From the NCBI GenBank assembly GCA_903958915.1, contig CAJBVC010000030.1:1-5985 (forward strand): 5,985 bases of DNA, in the 5' to 3' direction. Made by a program: the position numbers and the translations under genes. Shown in pieces: positions 1 to 4,863 of this stretch (position 1 is the stretch's first letter; the number at the start of each line of letters is the position of its first letter). Source of the stretch: an uncultured beta proteobacterium. GTDB taxonomy: Bacteria > Pseudomonadota > Gammaproteobacteria > Burkholderiales > Burkholderiaceae_C. Below the pieces are notes generated by a model, which was given only the letters and a program-made list of their open reading frames with translations, was not told the origin of the DNA and searched no databases.

Positions 1-190
1 CGCTGGCCTCACCGTACAGCTTGCTGGCTTCAAACAGCCAGGCGTACAACAGGCTCGATGCAATCGTCAGAGGCCAACCCCAGTGAATTTCGTAGACGTT
101 GCAGGCAATGGTGGCCAGCGCCAGTACAAAGGCCAGCACTTCCAGCCAGGTTACAGGCGTTTGCAACAACGTGAATGCGGCGTCCAGCAT
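1..190 (-). CDS. pnuT: PnuC-family transporter, probable thiamine permease PnuT (N-terminal 63 residues, cut by window edge)
   Basis: Inner-membrane vitamin transporter of the PnuC/PnuT family, which moves a vitamin across the cytoplasmic membrane by facilitated diffusion with intracellular phosphorylation trapping it. Seen: an ATG at 190-188 opens a frame to the window edge. Residues about 15-35 and 37-57 are two hydrophobic segments. The second begins with the family-typical WGWP (residues 37-40) and is followed by SSLLYAWLFEASKLYGE, very like the first helices of PnuC proteins. The start lies 12 bases after the receptor stop with no clear Shine-Dalgarno, so translational coupling is likely. 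Inference: family membership alone suggests nicotinamide riboside/NMN, but the TPP riboswitch ahead of the operon and the preceding TonB receptor point to thiamine (PnuT). The substrate-binding residues lie outside the window, so the substrate assignment is contextual. A thiamine kinase or pyrophosphokinase might follow further left. Confidence 0.8.
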   Translation of the reverse strand, partial: MLDAAFTLLQTPVTWLEVLAFVLALATIACNVYEIHWGWPLTIASSLLYAWLFEASKLYGEAS

Positions 191-202
191 GGTGGCCCGC
201 GC

Positions 203-2389
203 TTAAAAATCGAAGTTCACGCTGGTGCGTACAGTACGCGGCGCGGAGGGGAACAGATACACCCCGCCCCACGACGTGGTGGGTGCCTCGCGCCAGTAGC
301 TGCGGTCCGTGATGTTTTCCACCTGCAGCCGCCACACCGCCGGCACGCCTGCCCATCGGGTGTGGTAACGCAAGCCCCCATCCAGCTGCCAGGTCGCAGG
401 CAGCGTCACCGACCCGTCTGACAACGCCGTTTTGCCGCTCTCGTAGATGAGCAGGGTGTTCCAGGCGAACCCGGGCAATGACTGGAGCTTGTAATCCGCA
501 AACGCCGACATCTTGTTGCGCGGCACGTTGGTAACCTGCCTGCCAATGAGGCTGCTGTCCTGCGCCTGCGTCCACAGGGCATCCAGCACGGTAGCGCTGG
601 CATGTACCGACAGCCGACTGTCTAGCTGCCCGCTGGCTGTAATTTCCACACCCCGGTGGCGTGCCCATTTTCCTCCTGCCACGCGCTGCACTAACCCATT
701 CGCCTCGGCGATATCGTCCGCAAATGGTTTGTCGATGCTGAAAATTGCGGCAGTTACCAGCATACGTCTGGATGTCTGCCACTTGACACCGATCTCCGTT
801 TGCTCACTGCGAAGTGCAGACAGCGCGGAGCCGTAATTGGTGAATTGCGTGGGGCGGTTGGGCACGGTCTCGAGTTCCACGCCCTGCCCCCACGATGCGT
901 ACACCGAAGTGTCCGCGGTTGGCGACCACGACAAACCGGCCCAGGGCGTGGTCACGGTTTGCGACAGAGACACTGCATCGCTGCCATCGCTGCGGGCGCT
1001 CGACCGCTTCAGCGTGGATACACGTGTGCCCACAAAAGACTGCAGCTGTGCGCTTAAATCGGAGGTTAGCGAGAAGTATCCCTCCACCGCCCGCTCGCGG
1101 GTGTTGGTGTTGGGCACGCTTGGCGTGGGGTCTCCAGCCACGGGTGTGGGTGCATAGATGTTGGTGGTGCCAACCCAGTTGTAGGCCTGCAATGGAGCCA
1201 GGTCTTCCTGCGCCACACGCCCGGACACTCCCAACGCAATGCGGTGGGTCATGCCAAGTGCCGGTGCCGTGCCGCGCAATCGCACATCCCACGCTGCATT
1301 GTTACGGTCTTCGCCTTCACTGCGATAGTCGTAAAGGTCCACATCGCCGTTGGCGCACAGGCCCGGGTACACATAGGCAGGCGCACTGCTGCAACCATCC
1401 GGAAACGCCAGCCGGTCGTTGATGCGACTGCGCTGCACACCCACCGCAGCACGGGCCTGCCACTCGGCGTTCAGGCGCTGGTTCACTACCAACTGGGCTA
1501 CCGCACTCTCGGATTCAAATGGCTGCGACCAGCTCTGGTTGTTGAGATTCAAACGATGGTCGATACGGGCGGGCAGTGTGTCGCCCAGGCCATCCCCGTT
1601 GGCATCCAGCAAGCCCAGCCCAGGAACTGAGGGCTGCTGCTTGCGGTGGTATTCCAGTTCCGCAGAAACCGAGGTATCGGCTGACAATGCGCGCGCCAGC
1701 GCCACGCTCACAAACTGGCGGTTCCCGTCGGCTTGCTGTGCGTAAGGCCGCAAACCCTCGGCGGCTACATTGACGCGCACCCCTACACCACCCACTGCAA
1801 AATTACTGTCTACATGGACCTTGGCCCCACCCCGTGCATCGGCACCCAGGTTCACGCTGGTGAACCTATCCTGCATGGGAACTTTGCTGACAAAATTAAC
1901 CAGACCGCCCGGCGCAGAAACACCCGACTGCAAACCGGCAACGCCCTTGAGCACCTCCACACGCTCCTTGTTTTCCCAAGCCGCCGTAATGAAGTTGCTG
2001 CTGGCCAAACCATTGCGCAAGAAATTGTTGTTCTGGTTCAGGAGAAAACCACGCACCGACAGGCTTTCAATATAGCCCGTGGTGTTGTAGCTGTCTGCCA
2101 GCGAGGCATCCAGCTTGATGGCGTTGGACAGCGACGATGTTGCCGTGGCCGCCAGCAAATCTGCGCTCAGCACGCTGATGCTTTGCGGCGCGCGGGCCAG
2201 CGGCACATCGAGCCCGCCCACATCGGCACGCTCCACCTCCAGCACCGGGGCCAAGCGCCCCGACACGGTCACTTCCTCCAGCCGGGCGTTGGTATTTTGA
2301 GCCCACACTGGCGGGATCAAAGCGCAGGCAACGGCCCACGACAGCGCCTTTGGGGGGATGAAGATTCTTTGGTGTGTACGAAATGCCAT
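203..2389 (-). CDS. TonB-dependent outer-membrane receptor, probable thiamine (or thiamine-related) receptor
   Basis: Energised outer-membrane transporter of 728 residues, normal for the family. Seen: residues 1-30 form a signal peptide with a probable cut after PPVWA. A TonB-box-like EEVTVSG lies at 38-44. The plug runs to about residue 170, with ARAPQSISVLSADLL (65-79), LSVRGF (110-115), ERVEVLKGVAGLQSG (142-156) and PGGLVNFVSK (160-169), the pattern of TonB siderophore receptors. The rest is alternating beta-barrel sequence ending in the expected aromatic residue (NFDF). A loop carries two cysteines about 14 residues apart (DGCSS...GLCAN), a probable disulfide. The ATG at 2389 is chosen because AAGGA stands seven bases upstream. 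It is the first gene after the TPP riboswitch and is followed at 12 bases by the PnuC-like gene. Inference: despite siderophore-receptor similarity, regulation and neighbour argue for thiamine or a precursor as ligand. Family call is near certain; ligand is moderate. Confidence 0.93.
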   Translation of the reverse strand: MAFRTHQRIFIPPKALSWAVACALIPPVWAQNTNARLEEVTVSGRLAPVLEVERADVGGLDVPLARAPQSISVLSADLLAATATSSLSNAIKLDASLADSYNTTGYIESLSVRGFLLNQNNNFLRNGLASSNFITAAWENKERVEVLKGVAGLQSGVSAPGGLVNFVSKVPMQDRFTSVNLGADARGGAKVHVDSNFAVGGVGVRVNVAAEGLRPYAQQADGNRQFVSVALARALSADTSVSAELEYHRKQQPSVPGLGLLDANGDGLGDTLPARIDHRLNLNNQSWSQPFESESAVAQLVVNQRLNAEWQARAAVGVQRSRINDRLAFPDGCSSAPAYVYPGLCANGDVDLYDYRSEGEDRNNAAWDVRLRGTAPALGMTHRIALGVSGRVAQEDLAPLQAYNWVGTTNIYAPTPVAGDPTPSVPNTNTRERAVEGYFSLTSDLSAQLQSFVGTRVSTLKRSSARSDGSDAVSLSQTVTTPWAGLSWSPTADTSVYASWGQGVELETVPNRPTQFTNYGSALSALRSEQTEIGVKWQTSRRMLVTAAIFSIDKPFADDIAEANGLVQRVAGGKWARHRGVEITASGQLDSRLSVHASATVLDALWTQAQDSSLIGRQVTNVPRNKMSAFADYKLQSLPGFAWNTLLIYESGKTALSDGSVTLPATWQLDGGLRYHTRWAGVPAVWRLQVENITDRSYWREAPTTSWGGVYLFPSAPRTVRTSVNFDF

Positions 2390-2395
2390 CGAGTT

Positions 2396-2400
2396 TCCTT
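2396..2400 (-). promoter_or_regulatory. Shine-Dalgarno of the TonB receptor gene
   Basis: AAGGA on the minus strand, seven bases before the ATG at 2389. It fixes the receptor start and is the natural target if the upstream riboswitch acts on translation. It lies about 65 bases after the closing P1 strand of the aptamer. Confidence 0.7.
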
Positions 2401-2464
2401 GTTTCGACGGCAGGGGGAATATGAATATCCACTTGCAGACCCTGTGGCCCCGGTGAATTCATAA

Positions 2465-2550
2465 ACGCTTCCCTGCGCAAGTATTACCTTGATCAAGTTC
2501 CAGGGTGTCATCTCAGCCGTTGGTCTTGCGACCGCCAGCACCCCTAGCGT
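2465..2550 (-). ncRNA. TPP riboswitch (THI element)
   Basis: Cis-acting thiamine-pyrophosphate-sensing aptamer in the leader of the receptor-pnuT operon; in this class ligand binding lowers expression. Seen on the minus strand: P1 pairs ACGCT (2550-2546) with AGCGT (2469-2465). A GGGGTGC segment follows P1. P3 is GGTC-GCAA-GACC (2533-2522) with a GNRA loop. The invariant CTGAGAT is at 2516-2510, followed by ACACCC, then GAACTTGATC. P5 is CAAG-GTAATA-CTTG (2491-2478), where the usual CUGG/CCAG pair is replaced by a compensating pair. GCGCAGGGAA closes the core. These are the diagnostic THI-box segments in correct order and spacing. Between the aptamer and the receptor start I see no strong GC hairpin plus U-run, so translational control is more likely than transcription termination, though a weak stem (CAGGG...CCCTG around GGATAT/ATATTCC) exists there. 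Confidence 0.96.
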
Positions 2551-2582
2551 GGTCCAACAGGCATCTGCCCAATGGATACGGG

Positions 2583-2612
2583 ATTGTAGCTATGCGCGAT
2601 ACCACTTGTGAA
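2583..2612 (-). promoter_or_regulatory. Probable sigma70 promoter of the thiamine-uptake operon
   Basis: Minus-strand TTCACA (2612-2607), 18-base spacer, TACAAT (2588-2583). Each hexamer differs from consensus at one position. Transcription would start near 2576, about 26 bases before the riboswitch P1 stem, which is the expected position for a riboswitch leader promoter. Confidence 0.6.
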
Positions 2613-2650
2613 AGAAGTGACACCGGTGGTTTGAACAGTATTCCCCGACA

Positions 2651-2666
2651 TTTAGGTGAGCCTAAA
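2651..2666. repeat. Short perfect inverted repeat TTTAGG-TGAG-CCTAAA
   Basis: Six-base arms with a four-base loop, lying between the transposase remnant and the thiamine promoter. There is no U-run on either side, so it is not a convincing intrinsic terminator. It may be part of the decayed insertion sequence end or an operator; nothing decides between these. Confidence 0.35.
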
Positions 2667-2688
2667 GCGGTTTGGCAAAGCTGCAGAG

Positions 2689-2931
2689 TTATCCGCGGCC
2701 GCGAGCGTCGCCTGCGGCGAACGTTGTGCGATCCAGACTTCGCCACAGCCGTTCGACAAACACAATGTCCAGCCAGACACCGTTGCTATTCATGGAGAGC
2801 TTGCAGCCTTGCTTGAGAACTGTCAGGGTGAACCCTTCGGCCCTGAACTGGCTGCCCTGGTCGGTGTTGACAATCCCCGGCGTGCCGAAACTGGCAAACG
2901 CTTCTTCAATGGTCAGCACACTGCACGCAGG
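2689..2931 (-). pseudogene. IS3-family transposase (OrfB, rve integrase core) fragment
   Basis: Remnant of an insertion-sequence transposase. Seen: from 2931 the frame reads a partial catalytic core with EEAFASFGTP, then NTDQGSQF and VFVERLWRSL. The Asp of NTDQGSQF and the Glu of VFVERLW are separated by 35 residues, the D-(35)-E spacing of the IS3 family. The first catalytic Asp and all N-terminal sequence are missing. The C-terminal part (usually continuing into a YNxRRPHSSL-type segment) is lost just after WRSL, where the sequence becomes unrelated up to a stop at 2689. No intact terminal repeats were identified. A TGAACAG...CCCCG stretch starting near 2632 could be the old IS end, but this is a guess. 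The fragment is immobile and lies in the same frame directly after the stop of the PAS gene. Confidence 0.85.
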
Positions 2932-3915
2932 CTAGTGACTTTGCGAACTCTCTAGTGCCTCGCTGGGTCCGTACACGTGGGTCAGTTCAGACTCTGACTC
3001 CATGTTCGTTTGCGTTGCAAGGGTGCGCGACAAGTCGTGGAACATCTCGGTGTATCCGACAATATTCCCTGCGCTGTTGCGCGTAACGCCAAGCTTTGTC
3101 CATTGTGGGTAGATTGCACCCGACTTCCTGCGATTGAGCAGCAATCCCTGCCACGTACCGCTGCTGCTGAGTTCTTGCCAGAGATCCTGGTAAAACGCCT
3201 TGTCCTGCAAGCCGGATTGGAGAAACCTGGGGTTGCGCCCGACCACCTCCCGATTCGTATACCCAGTGATACGCGTGAACGCGGCGTTGGAAACCACAAT
3301 ATTGCTCGCCGCATCCACAATGAGCACCCCTTCGGCTGCACGCTGGAACTGGATTTTTGGCTTGTGCGGCAAGAAGTGCTTTTCCTGCTGGGCATGCATC
3401 GGACGCATGACCCAGTGCACGACATCGACACGACCCCCTTCTTCGATGCCGATCACGTGAACCAGGGCACAGAACGGCGCAGCATAAGCCGCTTCCCGCT
3501 GCAGGTGCAGTTCGCGCTCTTCATGGGTGGTGGCTCGTGCATGGGCCGCGCACCGCATCAAATGACGATAATTGTCCTGATGGGAAGGCAATACCCAGTC
3601 GCCCAGCGTACTGCCCACCAGACGATGGGTGGGGGAAATGAGGGACGAAACCGGGTCCGCGGCGAGTACCACCCCCTGAACATCCGTGACCAGGTGAACG
3701 TCCTGCATCGACTGCAACTGCTCTTCCAACTGGTACTGGCGCTCCATAAGAACGGCAAATGCCTGGCGCAAACGCTCGTAACGAGTATCCAGTGACTCGC
3801 ACCGGTCCTGGGCGCCCTGCGCTCCGACTGGAAGTGCGCCGTCGGCAGATTCAACCAGTGGCGCCGGACTCGACATCACTTCGGCAAAACGCAGCGAGCT
3901 TGAATTTGCGAGCAT
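2932..3915 (-). CDS. Tandem PAS-domain sensory protein without a recognisable output domain
   Basis: Cytoplasmic sensor protein of 327 residues, with no signal peptide or membrane segment. Seen: a low-complexity N-terminus, a predicted coiled coil at about 44-72 (RYERLRQAF...YQLEEQLQSM), a divergent PAS domain at about 71-172, and a clear PAS domain at about 188-298 (AAEGVLIVDAASNIVVSNAAF, ITGYTNREVVGRNPRFLQSG, ending GYTEMFHDLSR). The GRNPRFLQSG motif has Pro where LOV domains carry the flavin-binding Cys, so it is not a blue-light LOV sensor. The ATG at 3915 is preferred over an in-frame GTG at 3957 because GGGAG lies five bases upstream. After FHDLSR such proteins usually continue into GGDEF, EAL or kinase domains; here about 30 unrelated residues follow and the frame ends beside the transposase fragment, so C-terminal truncation is possible. 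It is divergent from the HTH/receiver gene, suggesting related regulation. Ligand and partner cannot be told. Confidence 0.85.
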   Translation of the reverse strand: MLANSSSLRFAEVMSSPAPLVESADGALPVGAQGAQDRCESLDTRYERLRQAFAVLMERQYQLEEQLQSMQDVHLVTDVQGVVLAADPVSSLISPTHRLVGSTLGDWVLPSHQDNYRHLMRCAAHARATTHEERELHLQREAAYAAPFCALVHVIGIEEGGRVDVVHWVMRPMHAQQEKHFLPHKPKIQFQRAAEGVLIVDAASNIVVSNAAFTRITGYTNREVVGRNPRFLQSGLQDKAFYQDLWQELSSSGTWQGLLLNRRKSGAIYPQWTKLGVTRNSAGNIVGYTEMFHDLSRTLATQTNMESESELTHVYGPSEALESSQSH

Positions 3916-3990
3916 ATTGACTCCCGTTTCATGTGGTTTAGCCCATGTTTTCGGCACACAGACTTTTGGAGCACTGTTGGTGATGCATCA

Positions 3991-4019
3991 AGCATAGGTT
4001 TCAGGCGCAAAACAAGCAA
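3991..4019 (-). promoter_or_regulatory. Candidate sigma70 promoter for the PAS gene
   Basis: Minus-strand TTGCTT (4019-4014), 17-base spacer, TATGCT (3996-3991), about 75 bases before the ATG at 3915. Moderate match with ideal spacing. It lies in the 190-base divergent intergenic region (3916-4105), which also must hold the promoter of the plus-strand regulator. For that gene I see only a weak TTCACA/CATACT pair (4046-4076) with a 19-base spacer. Confidence 0.45.
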
Positions 4020-4105
4020 ATCCCTCAAATAACTGATACTTTAGTTTCACATTTTCCGAAGCTGTTGCCCCATACTCTGCGGTAAATCATGAATGCATCC
4101 TTACT

Positions 4106-4693
4106 GTGCCGGAAAACTACCTGACCTCCCGTGAAGCAGCGCGCATGTTGGGTGTATCTGTGCGCACTGTCCAGCAATGGACCGAAAAGGAACTGCTGCA
4201 GAGCTGGAAGACCGAAGGCGGACACCGAAGAATCTCGCACGGCTCCGTTGAGGAATTGCTTAGAAAGCAGCACAGCGGTGACGCGGCGCTGGGTGCATCG
4301 CAGTCGCTGTCAATTCTGATCATTGAAGACAACGAGGCGTTGCGAAAACTCTATCTCGCACACTTCAAACAGTGGGCATTCGTCTCGAATGTTTTCACAG
4401 CACCCGATGGCTTTGATGGCTTGATGCTACTGGGGGAAATGAAACCGGACCTGCTGATTTGTGACCTGCGGCTGCCAGGGTTGAATGGATTTCAGATTGT
4501 CCGGTCCATTCAGAACATGAAGAAGCTCAGCGGCCTGCAAACGGTGGTCATTTCCGGATTGCCTGTGCCGGAAATAAACGCCCACGGGGGCCTGCCTGAA
4601 GGTGTCCATGTCATGGGCAAACCAATCAACTTTGCAGAACTGAAAGTGATTGCGTTGGACTGTTTAAGCGCCAAATTGTCCCGCAAGCGTTGA
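4106..4693 (+). CDS. Response regulator with N-terminal MerR/excisionase-type HTH and C-terminal receiver domain
   Basis: Probable phosphorylation-controlled DNA-binding regulator, 195 residues. Seen: residues 5-44 are a MerR/excisionase-like winged helix (YLTSREAARMLGVSVRTVQQW, then WKTEGGHRRIS). A linker leads to a receiver domain at about 68-190 with the full active site: acidic pair E74-D75 (LIIEDNEA), phospho-acceptor D120 (LLICDLRLPGLNG), Ser150 at the switch position (VVISG) and K172-P173 (VMGKP). The domain order is the reverse of ordinary response regulators, which carry the DNA-binding domain C-terminally. The start is a GTG at 4106, because no ATG is available in frame upstream and the reading begins where this family normally begins. 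No good Shine-Dalgarno is visible, so the start carries some doubt. No partner histidine kinase is in the window; the divergent PAS protein is a candidate functional neighbour only. Followed by a probable terminator. Confidence 0.9.
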   Translation: MPENYLTSREAARMLGVSVRTVQQWTEKELLQSWKTEGGHRRISHGSVEELLRKQHSGDAALGASQSLSILIIEDNEALRKLYLAHFKQWAFVSNVFTAPDGFDGLMLLGEMKPDLLICDLRLPGLNGFQIVRSIQNMKKLSGLQTVVISGLPVPEINAHGGLPEGVHVMGKPINFAELKVIALDCLSAKLSRKR

Positions 4694-4715
4694 CCCGCAA
4701 CAGGGTGGATTGGCG

Positions 4716-4774
4716 GCGTCATTGACGCACGGAAACTGATACCACCGTATCACTTTTTGCAACCGGTTGACGCC
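4716..4774. repeat. Three copies of a TGACGC half-site upstream of the HD-GYP-like gene
   Basis: GCGTCA-T-TGACGC (4716-4728) is a near-perfect palindrome with six-base arms. TTGACGCC recurs at 4767-4774, 45 bases after the TTGACGC at 4722. A nearby CGCCG...CGGCG inverted repeat (4771-4789) overlaps the last copy. The arrangement could be an operator. It may equally be chance in GC-rich DNA. Confidence 0.3.
4737..4758 (+). terminator. Probable Rho-independent terminator after the HTH/receiver gene
   Basis: TGATAC-CACC-GTATCA forms a six-base stem with a four-base loop. After a C-C mismatch it can extend by AAA/TTT, and it is followed by a run of five T. It lies 44 bases after the stop of the regulator gene. 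The stem is AT-rich and short, so efficiency is uncertain. It suggests that the downstream gene has its own promoter. Confidence 0.5.
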
Positions 4775-4796
4775 GGTCTGCCGTCGGCGATCCAAT
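4767..4796 (+). promoter_or_regulatory. Candidate promoter of the HD-GYP-like gene
   Basis: TTGACG (4767-4772), 18-base spacer, TCCAAT (4791-4796), about 65 bases before the chosen start. The -35 is strong; the -10 matches four of six positions. The -35 hexamer is itself one of the TGACGC half-sites, so a factor binding these could act directly on the promoter. Confidence 0.35.
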
Positions 4797-4863
4797 ACCC
4801 TTACCGACACCTCACTTTGCAATGCCTGCGGGTGTGCTGATGCAGCCCCAGGGTATTTTCATC

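Noticed and set aside
1..190. Nicotinamide mononucleotide/riboside transporter PnuC
   Set aside because: The family fits, but the operon is headed by a TPP riboswitch and a TonB receptor, which favours thiamine. Kept as the alternative because specificity residues are outside the window.
30..782. Long minus-strand open frame (250 codons) overlapping the receptor and transporter starts
   Set aside because: It is out of frame with both real genes, has no domain-like sequence and is rich in Arg/Ala/Gly/His, as expected from shadow frames in GC-rich DNA.
1733..2464. Plus-strand open frame of 243 codons antisense to the receptor start and riboswitch leader
   Set aside because: It is antisense to a well-supported gene and riboswitch, its composition is shadow-like, and no recognisable motif is present.
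2651..2666. TTTAGG-TGAG-CCTAAA as a terminator of the PAS gene
   Set aside because: There is no U-run on the minus-strand 3' side and the stem is only six base pairs, so it is recorded only as an inverted repeat.
2694..2703. CGCGGCCGCG palindrome
   Set aside because: A ten-base GC palindrome is unremarkable at this GC content and lies within decayed transposase sequence.
3200..3260. LOV photoreceptor domain suggested by GRNPRFLQ in the PAS protein
   Set aside because: The flavin-adduct cysteine of GRNCRFLQ is replaced by proline. The motif in this form is common in ordinary PAS domains.
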